This document shows, in pieces, positions 44,827 through 54,589 of a stretch of DNA of 64,000 bases. This stretch comes from Polaribacter marinaquae (GTDB taxonomy: Bacteria > Bacteroidota > Bacteroidia > Flavobacteriales > Flavobacteriaceae): contig NZ_CP150496.1 in the NCBI RefSeq assembly GCF_038019025.1, positions 1,205,501 to 1,269,500 of the forward strand, written 5' to 3'. Every line of letters begins with the position of its first letter. The first letter of the stretch is position 1. The position numbers were made by a program, and so were the translations under genes. The notes beneath the pieces are model-generated. The model had not been told where the DNA came from, made no database searches, and worked only from the letters and a program-made list of their open reading frames with translations.

Positions 44827-45963
44827 ATGAAAAAAATAATATTAAAATCAGTAATAGCACTTTTACTATTAGTCACATATTCTTGTGAAGAAAATAATTC
44901 ACCAATTTTTATTGCACAACCGGATGTAGATGGAATTGTTTTTACAAGTTCTTTCGCTTCAAATTATTTAATTTCTGAAGAAACAAAAGATAATATTGCA
45001 GATAGAATTATTTGGGAATCTGCTGACTTTGGTGTCGCAACAAACATAACTTATGAAATTCAAGGCTCTATAGACCCTACATTTGTAACATCAGAAGTTA
45101 TTGGAACAACAAATGAAAATAATTATGCAATAACGGTTTCAAATCTTTTAAATTTTGCAAATCAGTTAGCTTTAGATGATGACCCTAATACTACAGATTC
45201 ATCTGGATCGCCAAATAATGTAGGTCAATTTTTTATTAGAATTAAAGCTAATGCAGGTACAGCAAATAATCTAGAAACATTCTCTGAATTTGAAACTATT
45301 AATATTACTTGGATAGAGAAAGTATTAACAAATACTTGTGATTCTCTTTATGTTCTAGGAGAAGGAATTACAGATGCTGGTTGGAATTTTCCAGGTATAG
45401 AGGTAACCTGTGATACGGATGTTTTAACAGTCAAGACTCGTTTACAAAATGGGCATTTTAGATTTTTCACCACTGTTGGTGATTGGAATTCAGGTCAAGA
45501 TTACTCATTCTATAAAAATGATGGTTATACTATAGATTCAAAATTAGAAAATGCACCTGCAGGAGATAATTTTAATTTTGTAGGTACACCAGGTATTTAC
45601 ACAATCACTATAGATAAAAATAATAAAACCATAGAAGTTAAGGAATCTAGTTCTCTCTGGGCAGTAGGTGCCGCAGTTCCTGGTGGCTGGGGTTTTAATT
45701 CAGATACTGTAGAATTTGTGGAGAATACACCAAATATTTGGTCAGCATCTATTGCACTTTCTAACGATATTTTTAGGCTTTTTCAAACATTTGACACCTG
45801 GGATACTAACAATAATATGACATACTATGAGGATGAAGGATTTACAATAGATTCTAATTTCGAAAATGATGGTAGTGGTGATGGAAACTTTAAATTTATT
45901 GGAACTCCAGGCACTTACACTATGACTATTGACGCTGTGAACAAAACAATAACTCTAAACTAA
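44827..45963 (+). CDS. SusE/SusF-like glycan-binding lipoprotein
   Basis: 378 aa with lipobox LLLLVTYSCEEN. An N-terminal SusE-type immunoglobulin-like domain (about 30-165, IIWESADFGVATNITYEIQGS) is followed by two homologous carbohydrate-binding modules (about 172-275 and 278-378; repeated FRxF..xxDW, YSFYKNDGYTIDSKLEN / MTYYEDEGFTIDSNFEN, FxFxGTPGxYTxTID). Surface exposed; helps bind the glycan. Ends the sus transcript: terminator at 45977. Confidence 0.85.
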   Translation: MKKIILKSVIALLLLVTYSCEENNSPIFIAQPDVDGIVFTSSFASNYLISEETKDNIADRIIWESADFGVATNITYEIQGSIDPTFVTSEVIGTTNENNYAITVSNLLNFANQLALDDDPNTTDSSGSPNNVGQFFIRIKANAGTANNLETFSEFETINITWIEKVLTNTCDSLYVLGEGITDAGWNFPGIEVTCDTDVLTVKTRLQNGHFRFFTTVGDWNSGQDYSFYKNDGYTIDSKLENAPAGDNFNFVGTPGIYTITIDKNNKTIEVKESSSLWAVGAAVPGGWGFNSDTVEFVENTPNIWSASIALSNDIFRLFQTFDTWDTNNNMTYYEDEGFTIDSNFENDGSGDGNFKFIGTPGTYTMTIDAVNKTITLN

Positions 45964-45976
45964 ATTAAAAAAATAC

Positions 45977-46008
45977 AGAGAGGGGATATTTTCAATCCTC
46001 TCTCTTTT
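45977..46008 (+). terminator. Terminator after the SusE/F gene
   Basis: AGAGAGGGGAT (45977-45987) pairs with ATCCTCTCTCT (45995-46005) over 11 bp with one G-U, followed by TTTT. May allow read-through so that enzymes downstream are made at lower levels. Confidence 0.7.
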
Positions 46009-46041
46009 ATATAAACTGTTAAATTTTAAAATGATTAAATT

Positions 46042-46698
46042 ATGAAAACAAAATTACTTTTTATCGCCTTATTAGTATCAACTTTTATCAATGCGCAATC
46101 CATTGAATTTACTTCATCGGAATTAACTACAGCAGAAATTGGAAGTACAATTAAAGTAGACTACAAATATACAATTGCTGCTGATGGTTACATTTATTGT
46201 GCAATAGAACTTTTAGATGATTGGACTTGGAATGCAAATGTTGCAAACGCTGAATTAGAACCTGCAGTTGCTGGTACAGAAGTAACAGGTTCTTTTAATC
46301 TTACTATACCTGAAAACACTACACCTACAGTTGATTTAACGGGGAACTTAAATTATAAAATTAAAATTGAGTTAAAGCAAAATCGTAATGATTGGTTGGC
46401 TGGTGCTTATCCTGCAACACAAATAAATATGACAGCTTCTACTGCAAGTGTTGGTAAAATTGACAATAGCTTGAAAAATGTTAAAGTATTTCCAAACCCT
46501 GCAGATGGATTTATTCAATTAAAAGGGATTAATGATTTATATAATTCGAATATTAAAATCACAAATGTGTTAGGCAAAGAGGTTTTTAAATCGAATTTAA
46601 CTGATTCCAAAGTTAATATTTCAAATCTAAAATCTGGAATATACATCTTAACAATTCAATCAGAAAATAAATTAAAAAATATAAAATTTATAAAATAA
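46042..46698 (+). CDS. Secreted binding-type protein with T9SS type A sorting domain
   Basis: 218 aa. Signal peptide (LFIALLVSTFINAQ), one beta-sandwich domain (SIEFTSSELTTAEIGSTIKVDYKYTIAADGYIYCAIELLDDWTWN...), and a C-terminal T9SS domain (VKVFPNPADGFIQL ... GIYILTIQSENKLKNIKFIK). The sandwich resembles the N-terminal domain of the GH53 enzyme at 50205 (SIEIVSHSENPLEVSPLLGANLTINYIYTSEAG...IYIGLEILD). So this is a free-standing version of that domain, probably a cell-surface galactan-binding module. Confidence 0.75.
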   Translation: MKTKLLFIALLVSTFINAQSIEFTSSELTTAEIGSTIKVDYKYTIAADGYIYCAIELLDDWTWNANVANAELEPAVAGTEVTGSFNLTIPENTTPTVDLTGNLNYKIKIELKQNRNDWLAGAYPATQINMTASTASVGKIDNSLKNVKVFPNPADGFIQLKGINDLYNSNIKITNVLGKEVFKSNLTDSKVNISNLKSGIYILTIQSENKLKNIKFIK

Positions 46699-46802
46699 TA
46701 ATATAAAATTCTATTAAAATTGTTATTTAAAAAAGTTCAAATTTGTTATATCAATATTCAACTTTTATAAATTATAATATGTTTATCACAAAAAATAAAT
46801 AA

Positions 46803-49148
46803 ATGAAAGTATTTCAATTAGCTTTTTTTCTATCAATATTTTTAGCAATCAAAGGTTGCTCTCGGCCAGAGAAATTTAAAAATCATAAACAAAATTTTAA
46901 TGCTGATTGGTTTTTTAAAATATCTAAAGATAGTATTGATGATAATTCATCTTTTTTAAATAATAATTTTTCTAATTGGGAAAAAGTCAGTTTACCTCAT
47001 ACTCCTAAAATAGAGCCTAAAATAGTAAACAATCAATGGCAAGGAATTAGTTGGTATAAAAAGGAATTTACCATAGACCAAAAAATGAAAAATAAAAAAC
47101 TATTTTTCAAATTCGAAGGTGCTATGAATATTGCCGAGGTTTGGATCAATAATAAGAAAATGATAAAACATCAAGGAGGGTATTTACCATTTGTAATAGA
47201 TTTCACTAATGTCGCAAAATTTGATAATCAAAATACAATTTCTGTCAAACTCAATAATAAAGACAATCCTATCACAGGTCCTAAGCCTTTAAAAAAATTA
47301 GATTTCAATACTTATGGGGGTATTTATAGAAATGTTTGGTTAATTACTAAAAATAAGCTCCATATAACAGATCCTATTTTTGCAAATAAAATTGCAAGCG
47401 GTGGTATTTTTGTAAAATACCCAAAAGTATCTAAAAAAGAAGCTACTGTTAATATTCAAACACACATAAAAAATGAAAATACAAACGCAAAATCTTTTAC
47501 TGTAAGAAATACTCTCCTTAAAAATGATAGTATTGTAACTTTTTTAGATAGCAAAAAAAGCACCATAAATCCAAATAATGAAGATGAAATAACAGTTGAT
47601 TTAACTGTCAAGAATCCTAAGCTTTGGTCTCCAAAATATCCAAATTTATACCAACTTAAAACAGAAATCATAAATAATGGAGAAGTAATAGATACCGAAT
47701 TAACAACAATTGGAATAAAAACAATAAAGTTTATTGGACAAGATTTCTATTTAAATGGAGAAAAAACTTTTTTAAGAGGTGTAAATCGTCATCAAGAATA
47801 CCCCTACATTGGCTACGCACTTTCTGATAATGCAAATTATAGAGATGCAAAAAAAATTAAAGAAGCAGGCTTCGATTATGTAAGATTGTCACACTATCCG
47901 CAAAGTAAATCTTTTATGAATGCTTGTGATGAATTAGGTATCGTTACAATTGATGCTATTTTAGGTTGGCAATATTATAGTGAAGATAAAAAGTTTCAGG
48001 AACATATTTTTCAAACTGCAAAAGAATTGATTCGAAGAGATAGAAATCACGCTTCTGTAATTGCTTGGGAAGTTTCTTTAAATGAATCTTGGATGCCAGA
48101 AACTTTTATCGACAAATTAACTAAAATTGCTCACCTAGAATATCCTGGGAACCAATCGTTTACTGCAGGTTGGCAATCTTATGGTTATGATATTTATTTA
48201 CAAGCAAGACAACATAGATTAAATCATTATGATACATCAATAAAAAAACCATACAACGTTTCAGAATATGGAGATTGGGAGTATTATGCGATGAACGCAG
48301 GTCTAAATCAAGATTCTTGGAATGGTTTACTACAAAAAGAACGCTCTAGCAGGCAATTAAGGACTGCTGGTGAAGTAGCTCTTTTACAACAAGCAACAAA
48401 TATTCAAGAAGCACATAATGATAATTTTAATACACCTGCCTTTGCAGATGGTTATTGGGTGATGTTCGATTATAATAGAGGTTATGCTGATGATTTAGAA
48501 GCATCAGGAATTATGGATATTTTTAGAATCCCAAAACCAGCTTATTACTTTTACCAAAGTCAAAGAGACTTTAATGATTCTTTTGGAAATCCAATGATTT
48601 ACATAGCCAATGAATGGAAAAAAAATAGTCCTTTAGATGTTCGGGTTTTTAGTAATTGCGATGAAGTCGAATTATTTTTAAACGGAAAAAGTTTAGGAAA
48701 ACAAAAACCTGATAAAAATAGAATCTCTAACAACTTAAAACACCCTCCTTTTACTTTTAAAATAAAATCATATAAAAAAGGTAAACTAGAAGCAAAAGGG
48801 TATATTAATAATAAATTAAAATGTGTTGATGCAAAATTAACTCCAGAGCAAGCTACTAAAATTAATGTTATCATAGATAATGACTACAAAGGACTACAAG
48901 AGAGTGATTCAGATATTTTCTTTGTAAATGCTTTTGTTGTAGATAAAAATAATACAATAATTTCTGATTTTAAAGGAAAGGCAAAATTTAATGTAAAAGG
49001 TGATGGTGTATTAATAGGCGAGAATCCTGTAGTATTTGAAGCAGGAGTTGCATCAATTGTATTAAAAGCGAACACAAAACTAAAAAATGTAGAAATTTTA
49101 GCAACCTCTGCTGAATTAAAAAATAATTCAAATGATAATAAAAAGTAA
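46803..49148 (+). CDS. GH2-family beta-galactosidase
   Basis: 781 aa. Signal/lipobox-like N-terminus (FFLSIFLAIKGCSRPE), sugar-binding domain (KLFFKFEGAMNIAEVWINNKKMIKHQGGYLPFVIDFT), immunoglobulin-like domain, TIM barrel with FYLNGEKTFLRGVNRHQEYPYIGYAL, acid/base Glu in VSLNESW (about 427), nucleophile Glu in NVSEYGDWEYY (about 487), and C-terminal DUF4982-like domains. Removes galactose from oligosaccharides released by the endo-galactanases. Its last codons overlap the next gene by 17 nt. Confidence 0.9.
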   Translation: MKVFQLAFFLSIFLAIKGCSRPEKFKNHKQNFNADWFFKISKDSIDDNSSFLNNNFSNWEKVSLPHTPKIEPKIVNNQWQGISWYKKEFTIDQKMKNKKLFFKFEGAMNIAEVWINNKKMIKHQGGYLPFVIDFTNVAKFDNQNTISVKLNNKDNPITGPKPLKKLDFNTYGGIYRNVWLITKNKLHITDPIFANKIASGGIFVKYPKVSKKEATVNIQTHIKNENTNAKSFTVRNTLLKNDSIVTFLDSKKSTINPNNEDEITVDLTVKNPKLWSPKYPNLYQLKTEIINNGEVIDTELTTIGIKTIKFIGQDFYLNGEKTFLRGVNRHQEYPYIGYALSDNANYRDAKKIKEAGFDYVRLSHYPQSKSFMNACDELGIVTIDAILGWQYYSEDKKFQEHIFQTAKELIRRDRNHASVIAWEVSLNESWMPETFIDKLTKIAHLEYPGNQSFTAGWQSYGYDIYLQARQHRLNHYDTSIKKPYNVSEYGDWEYYAMNAGLNQDSWNGLLQKERSSRQLRTAGEVALLQQATNIQEAHNDNFNTPAFADGYWVMFDYNRGYADDLEASGIMDIFRIPKPAYYFYQSQRDFNDSFGNPMIYIANEWKKNSPLDVRVFSNCDEVELFLNGKSLGKQKPDKNRISNNLKHPPFTFKIKSYKKGKLEAKGYINNKLKCVDAKLTPEQATKINVIIDNDYKGLQESDSDIFFVNAFVVDKNNTIISDFKGKAKFNVKGDGVLIGENPVVFEAGVASIVLKANTKLKNVEILATSAELKNNSNDNKK

Positions 49149-50193
49149 TAATATTTTAGCGGCTCTTTTTTTAATAACTTTATGCTATCCTAATGTTTCC
49201 TTAGCTCAAGAATATATCATTGGTGCGGATTTATCATTTGTAAAAGAAGCAGAAGATAAAGGGTATCAATTTAAAGAAAATGGTGAAGCGAAACCTTGCC
49301 TTGAAATCTTTAAAGATCACGGGTATAAATGGATACGATTAAGGTTATTCCACAGTCCAGAAAGTGGGAAATACAATTTACCTAACAATTTAAGATATAC
49401 TATTTCTTTAGCAAAAGAAGCAAAAAATAAAGGATATAAGTTTCTATTAGATTATCATTATTCAGATACTTGGGCAGATCCTGCAAAACAATATGTTCCA
49501 AAAGCTTGGAAAAGTAAAACCCAAAAAGAAGTAGAGCAATTGGTTTTTGAATATACTAAAAAAACTATGATTGCTTTTCGTGAAGCAAACGTATATCCTG
49601 ATATGGTTCAAATTGGAAATGAAATAAGTAATGGTATGATATGGCCTTATGGAAAATTACCTGAAAATTGGGATAGTTTTGCAGCATTAATAAAAGCAGG
49701 TATAAATGGTGTTTATGCCAGTATTGGCAATAATAAACATCCAAAAATAATGATACATATTGATAAAGGCGGTGATAAGAATTTTACAAAGTATTTCTTC
49801 GATAAATTGAATACATATAATATTAAATATGATGTAATAGGACAATCTTATTACCCCTGGTGGCACGGTAGCTTATTAGATTTACGTGAGTGTCTAAATT
49901 TTACTGCTCTAGAATACAAAAAAGATATCATTTTAGTTGAAACAGCATATAATTACAGTCCAGCTGAATATATTAATAAATCTGCACCTTTTCCTGAATC
50001 TCCTCAAGGGCAAAAAGAATTTTTAGAAAATGTAAATGACATTATATTAAGTATTCCTAATAATAAAGGAAAAGGAATCTTCTGGTGGGAACCTGCTGCT
50101 CCAAAAAAAGGATTCTCATTTAGAACATTTTTCAAAGAGAACGGAAATGTCCTCCCTGTAATAAATGTTTTTGATAAATATACTAAGCATTAA
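49132..50193 (+). CDS. GH53 arabinogalactan endo-beta-1,4-galactanase (single domain)
   Basis: 353 aa with signal peptide (ILAALFLITLCYPNVSLAQ). TIM barrel with YIIGADLSFVKEAEDKGYQFKENG, KWIRLRLFHSP, DYHYSDTWADPAKQ, acid/base Glu in MVQIGNEISNGMIWPYG (about 164), nucleophile Glu in DIILVETAYNYSP (about 269), EGIFWWEPA-type end. No T9SS domain and no lipobox, so periplasmic, in contrast to the next gene. Cuts beta-1,4-galactan chains internally. Overlaps the GH2 gene by 17 nt. Confidence 0.9.
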   Translation: MIIKSNNILAALFLITLCYPNVSLAQEYIIGADLSFVKEAEDKGYQFKENGEAKPCLEIFKDHGYKWIRLRLFHSPESGKYNLPNNLRYTISLAKEAKNKGYKFLLDYHYSDTWADPAKQYVPKAWKSKTQKEVEQLVFEYTKKTMIAFREANVYPDMVQIGNEISNGMIWPYGKLPENWDSFAALIKAGINGVYASIGNNKHPKIMIHIDKGGDKNFTKYFFDKLNTYNIKYDVIGQSYYPWWHGSLLDLRECLNFTALEYKKDIILVETAYNYSPAEYINKSAPFPESPQGQKEFLENVNDIILSIPNNKGKGIFWWEPAAPKKGFSFRTFFKENGNVLPVINVFDKYTKH

Positions 50194-50204
50194 ATATCTT
50201 TAGA

Positions 50205-51887
50205 ATGAAAAATAAATCAAATAAAATTTTAAAAATAGTAGTCTCAGTTTTGGTACTGCTTTTTACTAAGATATCATTAGCACAATCTATTGAAATTGTA
50301 TCTCATAGCGAAAACCCATTAGAAGTAAGCCCTTTGTTGGGGGCTAATTTAACAATCAATTACATATACACAAGTGAAGCTGGTTCTACTGGAAATCATA
50401 TTTATATAGGTTTAGAAATATTAGATACCAACAATAATTATCAATCAACAGTAGCAGATGTGACTTTAAATAATCAACCTGTAGGAAATAATACTCAACA
50501 ATCAGTAACTTTTTTTATAGGTAGCATTCATAAACTTTCTAATAATTTGCCTGCTGGTCATTACTATCAAACTAAAGCAATTTTGTATCAAAGTGGTGGC
50601 TGGACAGAAAATGCTTGGGCAGGTCATTGGAATACACCTGCTTTAGTTTTACAAGATACTAATGGTTATAATTTTAGTAGCAAAACTATCTCAAAGGGGG
50701 CAGATATTAGTTGGATGACAGAAATGGAATCCAAAGGCTATAATTGGAAAGATAATGAAGGTAATTCTAAAGAATTGATCCCTTTATTAAAAGAATATGA
50801 TATAGATGCTGTAAGATTAAGAGTCTGGGTAAATCCAGAAAATTCTGGAGCCAATGGTTGGTGTGATATTGATGATTTAGTAGCAAAAGCAGAAAAAGCA
50901 AAAAATAATGGACTAGATATTATGCTAAGTATTCATTATAGCGATTGGTGGGCAGATCCCGGTAAGCAAAACAAACCAAATGCTTGGTCAAACTTTTCAG
51001 TTTCTCAATTAGAGACGGCTGTTAAAAATCATACGAACGATATTTTAAATGCTTTAAATACAAAAGGAATTACGCCTAAATGGATTCAAATAGGTAATGA
51101 AACTAATGATGGAATGTTATGGACAACTGGTAAGGCATCAACAGGAGGTTTTGCAAATTATGCTAATTTCTTAAATGCTGGTGCAAATGCGGTAAAAACA
51201 TTTAACAACAATATTAAAACCATTTTACATTTAGCAAAAGGTAATGACAATGCTTTATATAGATGGAATATTGATGGATTATTAAATAATGGTTTCCAAA
51301 TAAATAATTTTGATATAATTGGAATGTCTTTATATCCTGATGAAAATAATTGGAAAACTTATGTAGATGATACATATAATAATATGATTGATTTAACATC
51401 AAGATATAATAAAGAAGTGATGATGGTAGAAATTGGTTTTTCTTACAGTCGTCAAGATATTACCTATCAATTCATTACTTATATGATAGAAAAAACAAAA
51501 CAAGCGAATGGCTTAGGTGTATTTTACTGGGAACCCATTGCAAGAAGCCCTTTTACTTCTTACTCTAAAGGAGCTTGGGATTCTGATGAAAGCCCTTCTA
51601 TTGCAATGGATGCTTTTTTAGACAAATCAACTTTAAGTGTAGAAAATATTAAAAAATCAAGTCGTATAGATTTTAATGTTTCCCCAAACCCTTCAATAAG
51701 TAAAATTATAATTAATGCTTTAGAAAATCAAGTTAAAATAATAAAGCTTTACAACATAAAAGGGAGTTTGCTAATAGAAAAAAAAGGAAAAAAAAGCAGT
51801 TTAGAAATAGACATTTCTAAACTAACAACGGGTATTTATTTCATAAATATTAATAATAAAGTTATTAAAAAAATAGTTAAACTTTAA
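50205..51887 (+). CDS. Secreted GH53 endo-galactanase with N-terminal sandwich domain and T9SS tail
   Basis: 560 aa. Signal peptide, an N-terminal beta-sandwich (about 28-155) homologous to the protein at 46042, the GH53 barrel (ISKGADISWMTEMESKGYNW; RLRVWVNPENSGA; IHYSDWWADPGKQ; acid/base in WIQIGNETNDGMLWTTG, about 299; nucleophile in VMMVEIGFSYS, about 409), and a C-terminal T9SS sorting domain (FNVSPNPSISKIIINAL ... GIYFININNKVIKKIVKL). It should act at the cell surface, making fragments for SusC/D, while the shorter GH53 works in the periplasm. Confidence 0.9.
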   Translation: MKNKSNKILKIVVSVLVLLFTKISLAQSIEIVSHSENPLEVSPLLGANLTINYIYTSEAGSTGNHIYIGLEILDTNNNYQSTVADVTLNNQPVGNNTQQSVTFFIGSIHKLSNNLPAGHYYQTKAILYQSGGWTENAWAGHWNTPALVLQDTNGYNFSSKTISKGADISWMTEMESKGYNWKDNEGNSKELIPLLKEYDIDAVRLRVWVNPENSGANGWCDIDDLVAKAEKAKNNGLDIMLSIHYSDWWADPGKQNKPNAWSNFSVSQLETAVKNHTNDILNALNTKGITPKWIQIGNETNDGMLWTTGKASTGGFANYANFLNAGANAVKTFNNNIKTILHLAKGNDNALYRWNIDGLLNNGFQINNFDIIGMSLYPDENNWKTYVDDTYNNMIDLTSRYNKEVMMVEIGFSYSRQDITYQFITYMIEKTKQANGLGVFYWEPIARSPFTSYSKGAWDSDESPSIAMDAFLDKSTLSVENIKKSSRIDFNVSPNPSISKIIINALENQVKIIKLYNIKGSLLIEKKGKKSSLEIDISKLTTGIYFININNKVIKKIVKL

Positions 51888-51897
51888 TAAAAAATAA

Positions 51898-53544
51898 ATG
51901 CAAATACTCACTTTTTTAGGATTTACAATTTTAGTCGCAGTAATCTCTTATCTAGCAACAAGAAAAACAAAAGAAGATTCTTCAGATGGTTATTTTTTAG
52001 GAGGTAGAAGTTTAACAGCAGGTGTCATTGCTGGGTCATTATTATTAACCAATTTATCTACCGAACAAATTGTAGGCTTAAATGGTGCTGCTTATCAAAG
52101 CGGATTATCAGTTATGGTTTGGGAAACTTTGGCAGCAATTGCAATGGTGGTTACAGCGATCTATTTATTACCTAAATATTTAAAAAGCGGATTAACAACT
52201 GTACCTGGTTTTTTAGAAAAAAGATTTGATGTAACAACAAAAACATTAACCTCAATATTATTCTTAACAGGTTATGTAGTTGTTTTATTACCGGTAATTT
52301 TATATTCTGGTTCTTTAGCTATCAGTGGTATGTTTGATGTGCCTACTCTACTAGGTGTAACCCATACACAATCTATTTGGATTTGCGTTTGGGGTATAGG
52401 TATTATTGGCTCTATTTATGCAGTCTTTGGTGGATTAAAAGCTGTGGCCGTTTCAGATTCAATCAATGCTGTAGGCTTGCTAATTGGAGGTATTCTAATT
52501 CCTTTCTTTGGATTGTTATTAATTGGAGATGGTAATCTATTTGATGGTCTAAATATTTTAACAACTCAAAACTCAGATAAATTTAATTCTATTGGAAGTA
52601 AAACAGATCCTGTTCCATTTTACACCATTTTTACAGGAATGATGTTAGTGCAATTATTTTATTGGGGAACAAATCAACAAATTATTCAAAGAGCTTTAGG
52701 TGCAAAAGATTTAAAAGAAGGTCAAAAAGGATTATTGTTGGCTTCATTTATTAAAATTTTAGGACCAATCATCGTAGTTTTACCAGGTATAATAGCATAT
52801 CATATTTTTGAAGGGAATTTAGAAACCTCAGATAGTGCATATCCAATGTTAGTAAAAAAAGTATTACCTCAAGAATGGGTTGGCTTTTTTGCTGCAGTAT
52901 TATTTGGAGCAATTTTAAGTTCATTTAACAGTGTATTAAATAGCGCTGTAACCTTATTTGGTATAGATATTTACAAACAACATATCAATAAAAATGCCAA
53001 TGAAAAAACGGTTGTAAAATATGGTAAAACCTTTGGAGTTATTCTGGCAATAGCTGCAATGTGTATTGCACCATTAATTGCAAATGCTGGTAGTTTGTTT
53101 GATTACTTACAAGAAATAAATGGTATTTATAGCATCCCTATTTTAACGATTATTGTAGTAGGTTTTACCACTAAAAGAGTACCAGCTATTGCAGCTAAAA
53201 TTGGTTTAGTGTCTGGTTGTATACTCTATATAATTAGTCAATTTTTCTTAAAACCTTACTTTATAAATTCAGCTCTAGATAATGCAAAACTAAAAGGGAT
53301 TGTTGACGCTTCTGAATTAGCTGTTATTGAAACACTAGCCTATCCACATTTTTTAGATATAATGGCAATCCTATTTGTTTTAAACATTTTAATTATGCTG
53401 ATAATTGGTAAAATAAAACCTAGGAAGACTGCTTACTTCCAAGAGTATACAAAACAAGTAGATATTTCTCCTTGGAAATATGTAAATAGTGCTGGTATAC
53501 TTATCTCTTTAATTGTAATATTTATTTATATATACTTTGCTTAA
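51898..53544 (+). CDS. Sodium/solute symporter (SSS family), probable galactose importer
   Basis: 548 aa with about 14 hydrophobic helices: DGYFLGGRSLTAGVIAGSLLLTNLSTEQIVGLNGAAYQSG (TM1, sodium-site region), IGSIYAVFGGLKAVAVSDSINAVG and QLFYWGTNQQIIQRALGAKDLKEGQKGLL, typical of the SGLT/GalP-like branch. Lies between the galactanases and the Leloir genes, so galactose is the most likely substrate. Inner membrane. Its last two codons and stop are just before galE. Confidence 0.9.
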   Translation: MQILTFLGFTILVAVISYLATRKTKEDSSDGYFLGGRSLTAGVIAGSLLLTNLSTEQIVGLNGAAYQSGLSVMVWETLAAIAMVVTAIYLLPKYLKSGLTTVPGFLEKRFDVTTKTLTSILFLTGYVVVLLPVILYSGSLAISGMFDVPTLLGVTHTQSIWICVWGIGIIGSIYAVFGGLKAVAVSDSINAVGLLIGGILIPFFGLLLIGDGNLFDGLNILTTQNSDKFNSIGSKTDPVPFYTIFTGMMLVQLFYWGTNQQIIQRALGAKDLKEGQKGLLLASFIKILGPIIVVLPGIIAYHIFEGNLETSDSAYPMLVKKVLPQEWVGFFAAVLFGAILSSFNSVLNSAVTLFGIDIYKQHINKNANEKTVVKYGKTFGVILAIAAMCIAPLIANAGSLFDYLQEINGIYSIPILTIIVVGFTTKRVPAIAAKIGLVSGCILYIISQFFLKPYFINSALDNAKLKGIVDASELAVIETLAYPHFLDIMAILFVLNILIMLIIGKIKPRKTAYFQEYTKQVDISPWKYVNSAGILISLIVIFIYIYFA

Positions 53545-53545
53545 A

Positions 53546-54589
53546 ATGAAAAAAAAGATACTAGTAACAGGAGGTTGTGGTTATATTGGCTCACATACTA
53601 TTGTAGAGTTAATACAAGGTAACTTCGATGTGGTAATTATAGATGACCTATCAAACTCAAACATTAACACTATTGATAACATAAAAAAAATAACAGGTGT
53701 ACAACCAATTTTTTATCAATGTGATTTAAAGGACAGTAATCACGTTAAAAAAGTTTTAAAAGAAAATAAAGATATAGAAGCAACTATACATTTTGCATCA
53801 TACAAAGCTGTAGGTGAGTCCGTTGAAAAGCCTTTATTATACTATCAAAATAATTTAATTTCTTTAATAAACATATTAACTGCTCAGCTAGAAAACGGTA
53901 ATACAAATTTTATTTTTTCTTCTTCAGCTACTGTATATGGGAGTCCTAAAAAATTACCAATAACAGAAAAAAATGAAACTCAAAGACCCTTCTCTCCATA
54001 TGGTAATACAAAAAAAATGGCAGAAGAAATTTTGGAAGATTTGTCTAAATCTCATAAAAAAACCAATATTATCTCTTTACGTTATTTCAATCCTATAGGA
54101 GCTCATCAATCAGGTTTAATAGGAGAATTACCTAACGGTATACCAAATAACCTAATGCCATACATTACTCAAACTGCTGTTGGTTTGAGAGATAAATTGT
54201 CTGTTTATGGCAATGATTACCCTACAACAGATGGCACCCCAATTAGAGATTATATTCATGTAGTAGATTTAGCCAAAGCACATGTTAAAGCACTAAAAAG
54301 ACAACTTGAAGATAAACAAGATAAAAATTTTGAGATTTTTAATTTAGGAACAGGTAATGGGTATTCAGTATTGGAGGTAATTAAAACTTTTGAAGAAGTT
54401 TCTAAAAAGAAACTCAATTATGAAATCATTCAAAGAAGAGATGGTGATGTTCCTAAACTATATGCAAATGCAAAATTAGCTGAATTAAAGTTGGGTTGGA
54501 AAGCAGAGTGTAATTTAAAAGAAATGATTGATTCTGCATGGAAATGGGAACAGAAAATTAGAACAGAAAATAAATCTAATGCCCTATAG
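53546..54589 (+). CDS. galE: UDP-glucose 4-epimerase
   Basis: 347 aa; start at ATG 53546 (MKKKILVTGGCGYIGSHT) in preference to an upstream TTG inside the symporter stop region. Rossmann GGxGYIGS motif, FSSSATVYG, catalytic YGNTKKMAEE (Tyr-x3-Lys), RYFNPIGAH, TPIRDYIHVVDLA. Converts UDP-galactose to UDP-glucose in the Leloir pathway. Overlaps galM by 11 nt. Confidence 0.95.
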   Translation: MKKKILVTGGCGYIGSHTIVELIQGNFDVVIIDDLSNSNINTIDNIKKITGVQPIFYQCDLKDSNHVKKVLKENKDIEATIHFASYKAVGESVEKPLLYYQNNLISLINILTAQLENGNTNFIFSSSATVYGSPKKLPITEKNETQRPFSPYGNTKKMAEEILEDLSKSHKKTNIISLRYFNPIGAHQSGLIGELPNGIPNNLMPYITQTAVGLRDKLSVYGNDYPTTDGTPIRDYIHVVDLAKAHVKALKRQLEDKQDKNFEIFNLGTGNGYSVLEVIKTFEEVSKKKLNYEIIQRRDGDVPKLYANAKLAELKLGWKAECNLKEMIDSAWKWEQKIRTENKSNAL

